DNA of 64,000 bases from Chrysaora quinquecirrha (GCA_014526335.1 JACTAT010000059.1:3309312-3373311); one strand, 5' to 3'; counted from the first letter of the stretch, positions 1 through 12,893 are shown. The notes: generated by a model from the sequence alone, not told the origin. Numbers and translations are program-made.

Positions 1-860
1 AGATGACTGTATGAAATGAACATGCTGAAGAATACAGAATGAAATGAATATGCTGACGAATACAGTTTGAAAAGACCATGCTGACGTGTACAATTTGAAA
101 TGAGTATGCTGAAGAATACAGTATGAAATTAACATGCTGAAGAATACGGTATGAAATGAACATGCCGAAGAATACAGTATGAAATGAACATGCTGTCGAA
201 TGCAGTGTGAAATGAACATGCTGAAGATTGCATTATGAAATGAAAAATCTGACGAATGCATTATGAAATGAACATGCTGATGAAAGCAGTCAAAATGAAC
301 ATGCTGGCGAATGCATATGAACATCCTGAAGAATAACAGTATGAAATGAACATTCTGACGAATACAGTAAGAACTGCACATTCTTACAAATGCATTACGA
401 AATGAACATGCTGGCGAATGCATCATGAAATGAAATTAGGCCTAACATTCTGGTGAATGCATTATGAAATGAACATGCTGACGAATGCATCATGAGCATG
501 ATGAAGAATATAGAATGAAATGAACTTGCTGAAGAATGCTGAAGGAAATGAACATGCTGAAGATTGCATTATGTGAAATGAAAGGACATGCTGTAAGATG
601 CTGACGAATGCAGTACAAAAGGAAAAGAACATGCTGACGAATGCAGCACGAAAGGAAAAGAACATGCTGACGAATGCATTATGAAATGAAATGGACATGC
701 TGATGAATGTGGTATGAAAGGACATGCTGTAGAAAAAGAAGATGCTGACGAATGCAGGAAAAGAACATGTTGACGAATGCAGTACGAACGGAAAAGAACA
801 TGCTGACGAATGCAGTATGAAAAGAACATTATGACGAATGCGGTATGAAATGAATTTGCA
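1..860. repeat. 28-bp degenerate minisatellite, cut by the left window edge
   Basis: About 30 imperfect head-to-tail copies of a unit close to AATACAGTATGAAATGAACA followed by TGCTGAAG. Copies differ by point changes (GAATAC or GAATGC; CTGAAG or CTGACG) and small indels. The array is already in progress at base 1, so its left end lies outside. The open frames across it are by-products of the repeat and carry no recognisable domain. There are no unique spacers between units. Confidence 0.85.
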
Positions 861-995
861 CTTTTAGAACATACAATAGGAAATGCTAACGCATACAGAA
901 GTATGGCTATGAATAATGCAGTTTAAAAAAGAAATTTGTTTGAATAAATGAATAAAGAGGGAATTAAGCGCTCTAACTTCTATCTTAGTAGGAAG

Positions 996-1388
996 TACAC
1001 GTTTTTTTTATAAGAAACCTGGCTCGGGGCCTAGTTCTAAAAGTTTCTTAATTTTTGGCCCAATTTTAGTTCTAAAAGTTTCTTAACAGTTTCTTAATTT
1101 AATGGAAATAAATTGCAGTAAAAGCGATAAAAAACGTGAATATGGCAAGCAAATTATTAATATTATTGTTTTACAAAGAATTAGTCATGCTGGTGCGAGA
1201 AATCGCACGGAAATGCTTGAGAATTGATTACTGCGTCCACAAATGTGAAATCAGTATGTTGGAAAACTGACAAAAAATTTTCTTTAGTTTCTTAACTCCT
1301 TCCTCCTAGTTCTAAAAGTTTCTTAACTTTTGGGATGTCTAGTTCTAGGTTTCTTATAAACCGGTTTCTTATAAAAAAAAAACGTGTA
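996..1388. mobile_element. TACAC/GTGTA inverted-repeat element, copy 1 (word GTTTCTTA)
   Basis: Begins TACACG followed by a run of T and ATAAGAAACC, and ends GGTTTCTTATAA, an A-run and CGTGTA, so the termini are inverted repeats. If the outer TA is a duplicated target dinucleotide, this matches the insertion habit of Tc1/mariner-type elements (inference). Inside, the word AGTTTCTTAA occurs about six times, mostly behind the companion CTAGTTCTAAAA. The middle is unique and no transposase is encoded. This would be a nonautonomous, MITE-like element of 393 bp. Confidence 0.8.
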
Positions 1389-2734
1389 GCTTCCTCCATC
1401 TTGGCACTTATCTTAGCCCTCAAGTTTCCTACTTTAACGCAGTACTCGAGCACTATACACATAATTACACAACCAACCACAGTAAAACGAGATCTTATTA
1501 AACGGCTAGTAAAACCAGTTTAAGGAAAACCAGTTAAAGAAATATTGCGTTTTCATTGGTCCATCCAGTAAATCGAATTAACTTGATTGGTTGAAATTCA
1601 ACCTGCTTTAAATACATTTGGTTTTCAAAGTGCCAGTGGTTAAGCAGTGCCAGTCATTGGACATAAGGCTTCTATCACAGCATCGTTATCATTTGATATA
1701 TGTGCAAGTAAGGAGGAGCAATGGTGAACCACAATGCGGATGAGTAAGAAGATTGGTTTGGAATGCTCCACGCAGTCTGCACATGGTGGTAACAAGTATC
1801 TGAGGATGGCTAAAGATGAATGGTGTACAATGCACCTACCAATTTGTCTGTCGTTGAATAAATGATTTCAGATAAACCACCAGACCAATGAACACAACCA
1901 AAATCAAGCTTTACTTAGTAGATAGATATAGATATAGCCTAGATATAGTCGTATCCTTGATAACGAGGGTTCGAAAAAGATAGTTGTAATGTCCGGTAAT
2001 GTCTCTATGTGAAAGAATGATTAAGGACATGCGGCGAGTTGTCCCAGTTATATATGATTGATCTCGGTGCGAACTGTGAATTTTGTAGGCTCATGACAAA
2101 ACAAGGGAGAAATTTGGCCTGGTAAAGGGATTAAATTTCAATGTATTTCATTCCCAAAGAATGCCTTGAATTCAGTACCCATAGACAGTACCTAATTCGA
2201 ATCCAGTAAATGTTAAGCCTGATAATAAAACATTGCAGATCCAGCGGCTGCCATCCACGTTTTATAGGGCATTCTATGGACAAACCAGAACATTTTGTGC
2301 TTGCACTTACGGTATTTTTTGACCTTTTTATTGCCTTTTTGACTGTTTGTCTTCTCGATTGACATCTAGCTAAACTTTAACTTCGAATTCGAACTTTGTT
2401 ACATGGAGAGGTAAAAGAAATTTAGGGCGTGACGTTGAGAGAAATAACCGATAGGTATCCCATAGACTTATTACACGAGTCCAGGTATCACTGCCACCAT
2501 CTCAAGTTGCTGTTGTCGTTAAGAGACAGCTCAAACTGGCAAGAGAGAAAGAACAAAATAAGAACAAGCTGAGGCTGGGCCTTTTCATAAGCCCTAAGAA
2601 TATCAGCTAAATATGAAAATACGACAGTCAGACAACGTAGAAAGCAAGCAAACAGTGAACTGGACAAGCATGCTCCATTTTTACACAACCCTCTTACCAC
2701 TAAAGACATTCACTGACAATATCTAGATGTCTCA
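1389..2734. other. Intergenic, no gene seen
   Basis: AT-rich sequence with no recognisable coding region. A short TAGATA-type run lies near 1920-1950. Open frames here are short and lack splice-supported or family-supported structure. Confidence 0.5.
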
Positions 2735-2846
2735 GTAACCAAGGAATTAAGAACAGATTAAGAACTTTTCAGGCTCAAAAAAGCCAAAAACTTAAGAACA
2801 GCCAGCCTCAATCAAAATTTCCTGGTTCTTATAAAAAAATAGTGTA
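2735..2846. mobile_element. Fragment of the TACAC/GTGTA element family (word GTTCTTA)
   Basis: The right end is preserved: GGTTCTTATAA, an A-run and AGTGTA ending at 2846. Inside it are several TTAAGAAC words, and the companion words AGGCTC and CAGCCT are visible. A matching left terminus was not found, so this is either truncated or badly decayed. Confidence 0.55.
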
Positions 2847-3670
2847 AGTAGCTTCAGGTGGCGATGACCTAGGCTGTTTAACAGACCACCTAAGGACCAT
2901 AGGGATACTACAGGATGCCAAAAAGAAAATTCGAATATTCCTAGACAAATTTCTTCGTATGTTACCAGATAAACTACGAGGTACCTTGTTACAAGATTAT
3001 ACAAGTACGGATCCTAATTATATTGTGAAATCAGTCCTTACATGCATTTGACTCAAAGAATTGATGGGAATAACACTGGAGCACGCAGAAGTAAATTAAG
3101 TAACTAAGAAGCATACATGTACATACACCAAAGGAATCAGATTGGGAATCAAGAATATCTACGTGGCATTGCCCTGCAGGACTCCTTGGAAAGACGAATA
3201 AATCTGCGTTTAATCAAGCCTGGTAAAGGCGGGAAAGTCAATTGAATTTCACAACCTCGATTTGGATCTGATTGCCCACATGACATCTTGACGTCACTGT
3301 GAGACAAGAATTTCATGACCTCGGTTTGGAGTTGGTTGTACACATGACATCACTGTGAGATAATCTGCCTGGTAACCGTAATATTGAAAAATCAACGATT
3401 CTTGAAACTATTGACCACTCAGTCAATCTTCTTGGGTGTTCATAGTATTGGACTTTGTTAATAAAGATAGAAAGCACTTCACAGATAGGAATAAACACTC
3501 CCAAATACCAGCATGCATACTTCATACGATGGGTTCTACCATAAACATTACTGCACTATACTCAGCAGTAGTATGACCATACTCTATTACATTTGACTCA
3601 CTACACAAGTCTGTAGTTTACTTTCCCCTACTTTGATTTGTCACTACATCACACCAACTGGGCGAGCATC
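2847..3670. other. Intergenic, no gene seen
   Basis: No recognisable coding or RNA feature. Two partly similar segments (about 3195-3265 and 3300-3365) share phrases such as CCTCGRTTTGGA and TGACATC, suggesting a small local duplication. Confidence 0.4.
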
Positions 3671-3673
3671 ATC

Positions 3674-3708
<35 letters not shown>

Positions 3709-3712
3709 AATT
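3671..3712. repeat. (CAA)n microsatellite
   Basis: A near-perfect CAA run of about 13 units, with CATCAT at its left end. Similar shorter CAA or GTT runs occur at about 11330-11362, 11776-11802, 31883-31897 and 50590-50605. Confidence 0.9.
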
Positions 3713-3965
3713 AAGCGAAGTAGTTGTACTCATGTAGTGAGTTAAATACTACACTGGGTACTGTATACAGATATATCTGTACTATTTCATACACTACGCC
3801 ATTGTTTTCTATATAAAAAATTCTTTGGATCAATTAAGAATTTTAATTGTACTATATATTACTCTAAACTTGTACTACCTAGCACCTTTGTAACTTATTT
3901 CTTGTGTACTTATGTTTTGATATTTTAGTATGGTAGGTGTAGACTTGCGAGGTACCTGAGTAGTG

Positions 3966-4112
3966 GTTATCGAATATGAGTTATCGCTATTGAACTGAAT
4001 TGAAATACTTGGTGCTCAAACTGGACTCTCAGTTTGAGCAATCTCGTTTAAGTGCTAGTCTCGATTTCATAAGAGATATTTTGGACACAGGTAATAAGTC
4101 TAGATGTAGAAA
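3966..4112 (+). repeat. Dispersed repeat with GTTATCGCTATTGAA core, diverged copy
   Basis: Contains GAGTTATCGCTATTGAACTG followed by GCTCAAACTG, and ends near AGGTAATAAGTCTAGA. The same order of phrases is found at 27463-27570 and, inverted, at 31727-31832. No coding content. The class (SINE or MITE) is not clear. Confidence 0.55.
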
Positions 4113-7100
4113 TCTTAATTATGTTGAGTAAAAATCAAAAACAATTCTATACTGTAAACTATAATATATAAGGTTTTTTGTAATATAAAAGGAAGTAAAC
4201 AGACAATTTTAACAGTTTAGTTTTGTGGCTGTAACTTACAGTAAATCATAAGACATAAATCATAGAGACCTTTTATTGTATATATCATTATATCTTCTAT
4301 TGTTCATTCATGATTTACGAACAAAAATAAATGCATCACTTTTCGAAGAAGACGTAAAGGAAATTAATGACCTGCCCTTCCCTATAAAGCTACGTCTTCC
4401 ATCATTTTGTGTATTGAAAAAAATTCATTCATCGGTCGCAAAAACTTCATGACGTTCAGCTGGGGATCAGTTTCCTAGACAGGATTTCCTTCGGAGTTGG
4501 ACCCTTGTCTGCGAGAGTACGACACTGTATGCTGGTAGTTGCTTATTTTTTATACGGAAAGAAATTTTGCGTTCATTTCGGGTTCATTTCTTTCCAAATG
4601 GTGCATTGCTGTAAAAAGCACAAATTTTGACCTGTGTAATTTTTCTTTTTTTATGTTTGACAAAACTTTAAAGACAAAAAATTAAGAACCTTGAAGTTTT
4701 GAACATTTGCTGAGATAAATGACATGACATATGAAATAAAGAATCGGCAAGAACAAATTAACAACTAAGTTTATACCGCCATCTTTCGAGCTTTTTTATT
4801 TTTTTTTTTCTCAATTTAAGAAACTTTATCAACCTCTTCTTTCTTTAGAAAGAAATCAATAACAATAAAGAAAATAATATTATAGAATTTAGCTTTACGT
4901 AAGATTGTATTAAATCATCTTAATTTAAAGTCAGAATCCTAGAAATTCCAAATATCAACGAAAATCGTTGCACAAGAGCTTTATGGTAGGCCTTATTTCC
5001 AATTATTTTATCATTGTGTACTTGGTGATAAAAATAATGTGTTCTACTGATGAAAAACTCGGCTTACTGTGTGTATACATCTAAAATTGTACTTAAACTT
5101 CACAACAGTCGCTATTCTTTTCACAATCCTCGGCAAATCCTAATAGTTTTATTCGTATACTAGGGCGTTGACACCACTAAGCCTTTACAAAAGTTACGTG
5201 ACTCAAAAAATCAAATATTTAAAAAGCACACCTACCCCGGTATTCTCTGTTGTTCGATAAGAACGACGATTCGTAGAAGTACTCACTCAAACGGAGAAGA
5301 AATTGTTTATACGACAAAGAGTCGGCCGATGTTTCTAAGTTTGTTTTGATGTGGTCAAACAACTGTAAATTTATCACTGTAATGCCACAGAGCGGCAGCG
5401 TATTCCTGTCTTCTGAACTCCACACTGACAGTGTTCTGTTTCTCGTTGATTTTTCTCTGCAGTTGACTCTTCTACACTCTGTATTCACTACCGTTTCAAA
5501 CAATGATTTTCAGCGAGTAATCCCCATATATTGGGCAATTGCATTGAAGGATGTAGCCAATAGAAAGCTGTCATTGAAAATCAGGAAGGTTGACTAGTTT
5601 GAACTGCGAATATATTCACTGGACATATTGCAATGTGCTGTTAGTTCCCATGTCCAATCTATGAATCGGAACCCAAACAATAGGCTTGATATCCGAGGTT
5701 TGACTATAGTGGGTGGTGCTGTTTGTATTGGTTCAAAATCTGTCCTTTATCGCTGATGTTTCGTGTATAGGTGTGAGAATCAACTGTCAATAACGCTTTA
5801 AAACATGCACTCTTTCATTCACTACATGTTATTCAACTACAGCTACGTTGATGCGCAGACGCACCGAGAATCGTAAAGGTCGGGGACTTCCCAATCCCCG
5901 ATTCCCGATGCTTAGGTTTTTATCCAAATGAATATATATGAGAATGTCCAGAAGCATGCACCCCAGTCCCCAGTCTGTCCCCGACGATCCCAATCGCGTC
6001 GCGTGCCGTCATGGGATCATAAGATTCGGAAACATTTTCTATTTTTCCACTACATCCCCGATCCCCGATCGACTGGGCGTTTTACGACAAACAAGAATGT
6101 TTTGAACGATACTGGGACATGTTTTCGGGAATTCGTGACGTCGCAACTGCTATGAGTTCGATTTCATAATGGCTGCCAGTCGCCTGGCCGTGATAAGCAA
6201 CGTAGATGTTATACCTTGCAAGCTGTTTGCTCAAATTGCTAATTGGAATGAGCTTTGTGCCAGAAGTATCGCGACATAAACAAGCAATCACCCCGTATTT
6301 GAACTGGCCTATCGCAAAGATCACTTTGCCGCATCGCAAGAGTCGGGCATCGGAAAATCCCCCTGCTTTTGCTTGTTAGTATTTGTTTCTGGTGTTTTAT
6401 TACGTAAAGATCACACGAATCTATTCTCAATACTTCTGTCAGATAATAACACAAAGTTCGCTTCAGTCACGCAGATAACCTCCATTGCGTGACAAGTGCA
6501 TGGTGGTATACCACCTCTCCTTTTTTAAGCGCTTATACTAACTTTCAAATGTGATAAGCTAGTGCCAAATGTTAGTGATCTTATTTAAAAATATTGCATT
6601 TGTGTGCAAGTGTCAGGCTTCTGAACAATGCACTTCAAGAAAAAAGCACTAGTGGAAACTGTAAACCGGCCTTTAACTGGTTCAATCTGCATCAATAAAC
6701 CACTTACACGACGACAATCTACCCATAGGCCCCCATAGATCAGCCAAATTTGGGAACATGCTTCTGGTGAACATTTTTGCCCCCCCCCTTTTCTTTCTCG
6801 CAGAGTTCGAAGTCTGCCATTTTCAGAACTAAAAGAATACGAATACGCCCTAAACCGATGTTTTATTTTACGTAAAAAAAGATGACGTGGAAATTCGATC
6901 TCGAATGTTCGAAATGACGCAAACATTTATCGTCACAGAAGAAATTCATCAAATTTTCATTGTGTTATTGTTGTTGCTGTAACACTAACGTTAGCTTTCA
7001 TGTTTGGCTTCTTTCCGTACTTCCTATCGCCTCTGATATTAGCGACTACTACAAGTATTGGGTTGCGCAGTTTTAATTTTGGGGATGATAAAATTTATCA

Positions 7101-7578
7101 GGAAAGGCAAGGCCAATGAAAGTGCCCAAAAGACTGTGGGGTTAGGGTACATATCTCAGATCCCTATAACGGGAGCACTTCACAACTATTTGTCACTTCT
7201 TTGTAAGCCGTTAAAAATGCTCCCTGTAGAATGTTTGCATTGGCGCTTAGGCCCATCATGATTTAACTGTGACCAAAGAAGGTTAAAGTACCGAAAGAAT
7301 TCCAGCCGTCCTGTATGCTGGAGCAACGCTGCAACCGCAACTATCATGTCACTTTGACAAAGCAATAAATTGTATTTTTTTTGTAATCCTGGAAGAGGTC
7401 TCACAAATCGTACTTTTTAAAACCGAAACACCAAAATTGCAAACGGTTGCCTTTTGCCTCCATTTCTGACTTGAGAACACATCCTATCCCAAAAATGTGA
7501 CACATCCATCTTATTCTTACGTTTGGATGGGCATACCTCGTAGCTACTGGGGAGCAGCAAACCATTTTCGAGTTTGAT
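4113..7578. other. Long intergenic stretch with no supported gene
   Basis: AT-rich, including a T-run near 4795-4810. At 5880-6075 several CCCCGAT phrases recur in a more GC-rich patch. The open frame at 5219-5503 (minus) is described separately. Another at 6585-6926 (minus, 113 codons) has no recognisable domain or convincing splice context and is treated as chance. Confidence 0.4.
5219..5503 (-). CDS. Unassigned open frame, possible exon or relic
   Basis: This minus-strand frame runs for 94 codons and reads like ordinary protein sequence, with mixed composition and few low-complexity runs, including the phrase SADSLSYKQFLLRLSEYF. It has no ATG at its 5' end: the first possible start is TTG, and an in-frame stop lies just upstream. 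A possible splice donor (GGG then GTAGGT) lies close to its 3' end. I do not recognise a family. It could be a single exon of an unseen gene, a decayed transposable-element fragment or chance. Confidence 0.2.
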   Translation of the reverse strand: MFETVVNTECRRVNCREKSTRNRTLSVWSSEDRNTLPLCGITVINLQLFDHIKTNLETSADSLSYKQFLLRLSEYFYESSFLSNNREYRGRCAF

Positions 7579-7944
7579 TACACTCTTTTTTTATAAGAAA
7601 CCCGTTTATAAGAAACTCAGTACTGAGATCAATATTGGTTAAGAAACTTTCAGTACTCGACCCAAAATGACAAGAAACTCGCAGGTCTGAGTTGAATATA
7701 GCATCGAAAAACGAACTTCTGTTACACCACAAGTGTCTATTTTTACAAAAAGAACAGCTCATGTAAACGTGAATTGTATTGTTTCTTCTATTTGTCAAAT
7801 TAAAGAGTCAATTACCTGTTTTGGCACTAAAAAAATTTGATCCCTAAGAAACTGCTAAGAAACCTTCAGTACCAAAATTGTCCAAAAACTAAGAAACTTT
7901 GAGTACTGAAAAAAATCTTAGTTTCTTATAAAAAAAAGAGTGTA
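7579..7944. mobile_element. TACAC/GTGTA inverted-repeat element, copy 2 (word AAGAAACT)
   Basis: Starts TACACTC with a T-run and ATAAGAAACC, and ends GTTTCTTATAA, an A-run and GAGTGTA, giving inverted termini over 366 bp. The word AAGAAAC appears about seven times in direct orientation across both flanks of the element, with the companion AGTACT (CAGTACTGAG, GAGTACTG). The centre has no homology to the other copies and no transposase. Confidence 0.8.
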
Positions 7945-8231
7945 CTGTTCTTTTTACTCTCTATTCATGTTCCAGAAAGTATTTTTCTCCTCTCATTAGG
8001 CTCTGTCTTCCGGCAATGTTAAGGATTCTTTCTTAAGTACCTTCTTCAGCACCTTAAATCTTCTACACTTAACTTTCTACACTTGTGTAATACGGTAGCA
8101 TAGTTCGTTGTCATGTCTGTAAGAGGTAGTGTTGTTTTGCGGATAAAAAATAGTTCCAGACAGATTTTTTTATATTTCCAAGCATGGCTTAGATCAGAGA
8201 GCTTTGGCTGTTTGGATTCGAAAGTTACTCG

Positions 8232-8330
8232 AATTGCGATAAACAGCTGAAACATTTTCGGGCATACTTAAAAGCGTTTTTCTTCTGACACTCTTCTGAC
8301 ATTATAAACGTCAGAAACAGACCGAAACAA
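8232..8330 (+). repeat. Dispersed repeat C, partial copy
   Basis: Shares GAAACATTTTCGGGCATACT, AAAGCG, a T-run, CTGACACTC and AAACGTCAGAAAC with the longer copies at 39506-39710 and 58161-58370. Only the left part is present here; it stops where a tRNA-like segment follows. In this copy the hairpin segment has drifted from the ACTCATCAGAGT seen at 58 kb. Confidence 0.65.
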
Positions 8331-8369
8331 ATGACTAAAGAGAGTAGAGTTACTCGACGAGTTCATTGT

Positions 8370-8445
8370 GCACTTTAGCTCAGTGGACTCGTCACTGGCT
8401 CTCCGATCATACAGACTTGGGGGTTCAATTGTGGTCTGACACTTT
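8370..8445 (+). repeat. tRNA-like SINE head or decayed tRNA
   Basis: The phrase TAGCTCAGTGG resembles an internal A box and GGGTTCAATTGTGG resembles a B box, at roughly tRNA-like spacing. I could not fold a complete cloverleaf, and acceptor-stem pairing is not evident. This suggests a tRNA-derived SINE head or a pseudo-tRNA rather than a working tRNA gene. Confidence 0.4.
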
Positions 8446-9912
8446 TGGACAAATCTATCATAGTGTTTGCCTTTCATGAAAATATATTCTAGAATATTTG
8501 CTTATATCTTTCAATACGTTTTATCCCAATGTATTCAGGCCCCTTCTAAATGACAATTCAAAATATTGCTAGCCCCCTCTTATCTCTAAAAGTTGCCTTA
8601 TAAGGAAAATACAAAAAAAAATAAAAGGTACTCTCTTAAACAAATTAGCTTCTTAATAAACAGCTAATTATTATTTGAAGGCACTTCTTAACTGTATTAA
8701 CCATCAACATTCCAGATAAATATGAGCGATGGATCAGACAACATATGGGTTTGACATTATTAAACTTGTACGGGTAATTTGGATTTCTTATTCAAAGTGA
8801 AACTAAATCTTGTTAGTCATATATATTTTCGAAAGAGACGTCAATCGCATTTTAAGTAGGTTTATTTTAATCGGTCAGCTTCAATTGTTGTTTAAGTTGA
8901 GACGGGTTCAAGAAATATAAAAACATCATTCTTAAGAAGAAAATTTAAGGTTACGATTTTTCGTCAAGCCTTGTCTATATACCATTCAAAAGTAATAAGT
9001 ACCAGTCATATCGAGAGAGAAATCACTACCGTCGAAAATTTTGCCAGTCAAAGTAGCTGTGAAAGTACCGTTTGGCACCAAAGAGGGCTTGAAGAATGGA
9101 CAAATGGTTAATTATGCCTTAAACAAGGGGTCAGAAAACGGGGTGCTTTTCGTTGACTTTCGGAAAAGAAGGGAGTATGGCTCCCTTGGCTCCCCAGTTT
9201 TATGCCTATGCCTTTTTGAAGAAGGAATCCACACCGATTTATCCACTGTGTCGTTTTGAAGCAGAAGGAAGTAGAAAGAGAGGAAAAGCGGGAGGCAGAG
9301 AAATATCTCTTCCAAAAGAGAGGAAGATGCCGTACCCAGCCACACCCACATACTGAAAGCACGATAGAAATGGGGAAAGATGAATCCATTCCACGATGCG
9401 ACGATTCCAAGACCTCATTATTACAATCATTGTTGTGACCAAATGTTCCAGTTGCATGTTTGATCTTTCGATTATACTGCATCATGCAATAAGGAATTCT
9501 CAAGATCAAGCGATAAGCGTATGGTAACTACTATCAGGTGGAACCAGTGATATCATCGATGTAAACCAGGCTTGACAGAATTCATACCGCAACTATTTTC
9601 TAATGCTTGGAATTCCGTCTCATTTCTACCAGTGAGAGCTGTCAGCTGAAACAGCTTCGACTGGGTTGGCAAAGCTGTTCGTTTTGTTGGTCAACATCGA
9701 AAAACAGTCGATAACCAAAAATGGGGGTGATGATTTATAATTATTTTCGACTCATCCGCTGTGTATACAATGTGCTACACTGCTGCCTCGTTTTCGGAAA
9801 TTATTCTGCCTTTGATGATTTGATGAATGATTTTTCAAGTAGACTCACAGACTTTGATTTTCCTAAAACAGGGTTTCTTTTTGTGGCCTTCCGTCAGCTA
9901 CTTCACGATGCA
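8446..9912. other. Intergenic, no supported gene
   Basis: Between about 9040 and 9510 four or more reading frames on both strands are open together. This points to base composition (relatively GA-rich on the plus strand) rather than a gene. None of the frames shows a family motif. Confidence 0.4.
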
Positions 9913-10322
9913 AGACGACGATGATAATGATGATGATGATGATGATGATGATGCTGATAATGATGATAATGATGATAATGATGATAATGATAATGATAAT
10001 GATGATGATGATGATGGTGATAATAATGAAGATGATGATAATAATGATGATGATGATAATAATGGTGATGGTGGTGATGATGTTGATGATGACGATGATG
10101 ATAATGATGATGATGATGATGATGATAATGATGATAATAATGATGATGATGGTGATAATAATGATGATGATGATGATAATGATGATGATGATAGTGATGG
10201 TGATGGTGATTGCGATGTTGAGGATGATGGTGATGATGATAATTATGATCATGATGATGACGATAATGATGATCATGATGATGATGATAATGATGATGAT
10301 GATGGTGGTGGTGACAATGATT
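9913..10322. repeat. (GAT)n microsatellite, about 0.4 kb
   Basis: Interrupted GAT/AAT trinucleotide array with occasional GGT and GTT units, continuing in degenerate form to about 10440. All frames through it are open and read as poly-Asp, poly-Met or poly-Ile, which is a consequence of the repeat rather than a protein. Smaller arrays of the same unit occur at 29880-30336 and 53321-53412. Confidence 0.95.
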
Positions 10323-10440
10323 ACCGTATGTTGATAACGATGATAATGGGAATATGATCGTGATTGAGGGTGATCATGATCATGATCATAGCAATTATGA
10401 TCATGATTGTTATGATGATAATTGATGATCGTGAGAGTCT

Positions 10441-12849
10441 TGATTATGATTATGGCCAGGGAGCTGTATGAACATGATAATCATGGTCATGCGTCTGGTC
10501 ACGTAAAGGATCGCCGGTTCTGAAGTACTGTCCACCTGCGTTTTCAAACAGAGGTTAAATTTTTCCATACCTGAGGGTTGATAAATCTATCACAATCGAC
10601 TATAGATGAGTCATTTAATAGACATAAAGTCTGTATCGGATTGACTATTTTTAATGTAATACAATATACAATGGTTTTATGAAAAGCCAACTAAAAGACA
10701 AGGAGAAGAATTTTTTATAACAATCGTTACGTGGTTCGAATGAGCCTCAGTGTTGACAGGGAGGATCTTCGTAGCTTTTAGTAGAGGTTAGTAACTGAAA
10801 GACAAGAATCACCACACTCATCCTGTGTTGGAAAGCATTCACATCGTCTTAAGATAAGCGTACCGTGTTTCATCGAAGAAGGGCCCTCCCTCGAATAAGC
10901 ACCCCCAACACCCCTTTTATAGTGAATGTGCAAGCTCTGGAACGAATCAAGAGACACCTTTTGCCACTTGTGAACATTAGTTTATTCATAAATTTTCAAA
11001 CAATTCCTCCTCTTTGACACAGATTTTTAAATAAGCGCTCGGGCGGTTAATCATGGAAATACATACATGTACGGTAACTACACTACTGTTAGACCAAAGC
11101 ATTGGACTAATGAACGAGTCTCTACTTCTTGCTCCTTGTGTTTTATAAGTCGCTCCATCATCGCTTTCATAGAAGACAATCACGAAAATAACAAACAATG
11201 CAATGGGCTTGTGTAATGAGCCTACTCTAGCGTAATAAAAGAGCAGTGATTTTAATTAAAAGAGAGCCGAGGCTCTTTTTTGGTTGATAGTTTTTGGTAA
11301 AGAAACAACATACAGGACTGTGGCCTTTAAACAACAACAACAACAACAACAGCAACAACAACAAAGTACAACAAAAAATACAACAAAAACGAGAAGAAAC
11401 CAGCCACTGCTTGCTTCAGAGTAATAATGGAGATTGTAATTTGAGCGGACTGGGGTAGATAGGTTGAAACGAACGAAGGTTAGAAGCTTATGGACCTGTT
11501 AGGGTGGACTTTGTACTTATAAGAATAAGTCCTGCTGCGTTGTGCTTTCCCATTGTCAGTCCGTCAGTAAGTATTAAGGATACCTTACTCTCAGTGCACT
11601 ATCGTGTTAAAATAACATTACTACCTTAAAAAAACTCGTCTTAACCCAGACATGTGGTCCTAACCCGTGACACAGTGAATATTCACTATTGTTGTACAGG
11701 ATTTGATGAAATTGCAAATCGTCATAGGTAAGAGATACTGGGGTCCATTACATGAGTCCCAGTTGTAATGTCGCCAAATTGTTGTTGTTGTTGTTGTTGT
11801 AAAGAGGTTGCTTAATGCTGCGAAATGTTGCTGTTGTTGGTCTATGATGTAGATTCGATGAGCGAAAACAGAGATTGTGTAATAAGTCTAGGTTTAAGAG
11901 CCCCAACTGTAATTTTTGATGCTTAATGGAAGCTTTGATTGAAGATATATTATACGATCTGTGAAATGCATTAGTTCCATACTAATTACTAACAACCTTA
12001 TAAAGAAGTCTTTTCGGATAATAAACGATACTTAATTTAGATTAAAGCTTAAACGTCTTTTGGGGTGTGGCTCTAGCATCCACGAAAAATGGAAAGCATT
12101 TCCATTCAGGACAGCTTATTTCAAAACCGAATAGCTGAATAAATGTAACAGCTTAGTTTAAAAAGAATCCTGTTTGAGTACTTTGGGGCATTCGGATTGG
12201 AAAGACGGATAAACAGATTTGCTTGGTTGCAAAATGGATATAGGTTTTGGTTGTCCCTCTAGTAACAATAATAGTTTCTTTGGTTTTCATGAAAGGGCTT
12301 CTTCAGTTTCTTGCAAGAGATTTCTTGTAAAAATGTGTGTATATGAAAGAGATTTATTCCCCAACGCATCGGCTCACAGTAAAACTGTCATCTGCGTTAT
12401 GCGAAAGCCCTGCAGATTATATATACAGATACAGACAGAAAACAAAATAATTTCTAGGACTTTTTCGGGGATTTCCTTTGAAAAGACATGGCCTCATATA
12501 AAGGTTTCACGGGCAAATGAACTGAAAATTTCACTGAACATTGTGCAAAATTGAAGTTCTGGCCACCTTGTTCAGTCACTGCACATTGGTCAGTGAATGT
12601 TTCATCGGAGTAAAAATTGTTTGATGAACAATCTTTGTCATTGGTCTGTTCAGTTCATTTGGCCCCTCAACTGAAGAGACACCAAACATTTATGCCATAT
12701 ACCCATGTGCTTGGCAACAACTTTGTTAATTTTTCAATTAAAAATCTCGAATATAGCGCGAAAATAACTGCATGAAAAAGAGGCTGAAAATGTTCAGTGG
12801 CATTTTCAGTGAAATTTCCAATTCATTTTCCCCTGCTCAAAGACTTAGA
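10441..12849. other. Intergenic, short repeats only
   Basis: Contains a CAA run at 11330-11362, a GTT run at 11776-11802 and a perfect short hairpin at 11258-11281 (AGAGCC / GGCTCT arms, two-base loop, extended by A-T pairs). A 111-codon frame starting with TTG at 12219 has no recognisable motif. Confidence 0.4.
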
Positions 12850-12893
12850 GCGAGGCAGGCGGGATTTGAACCCGCGACCACGGAGCGTTGGAA
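12850..12893 (-). repeat. tRNA-like B-box fragment
   Basis: On the minus strand the segment reads CGCGGGTTCAAATCCCGCC, a good B box with pairing T-arm flanks. No matching A box or cloverleaf was found upstream, so this is a tRNA-derived repeat fragment rather than a tRNA gene. Confidence 0.45.

Noticed and set aside
1..860. CRISPR-like appearance of regularly spaced 28-bp repeats
   Set aside because: Units are contiguous and degenerate with no unique spacers, and the genome is animal.
9041..9509. Several overlapping frames on both strands
   Set aside because: Simultaneous openness of four or more frames reflects composition; none has a family motif or splice context.
9827..10357. Long frames reading poly-Asp, poly-Met or poly-Ile
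   Set aside because: They are translations of the GAT microsatellite; every frame is open and there is no other protein content.
11258..11281. Hairpin followed by T-run resembling a bacterial terminator or a histone 3' stem-loop
   Set aside because: The loop is two bases rather than the four-base histone loop, there is no histone gene nearby, and rho-independent terminators do not apply in this genome.
12850..12893. Possible tRNA gene on the minus strand
   Set aside because: Only the T-arm/B-box half is recognisable; no A box or acceptor stem.
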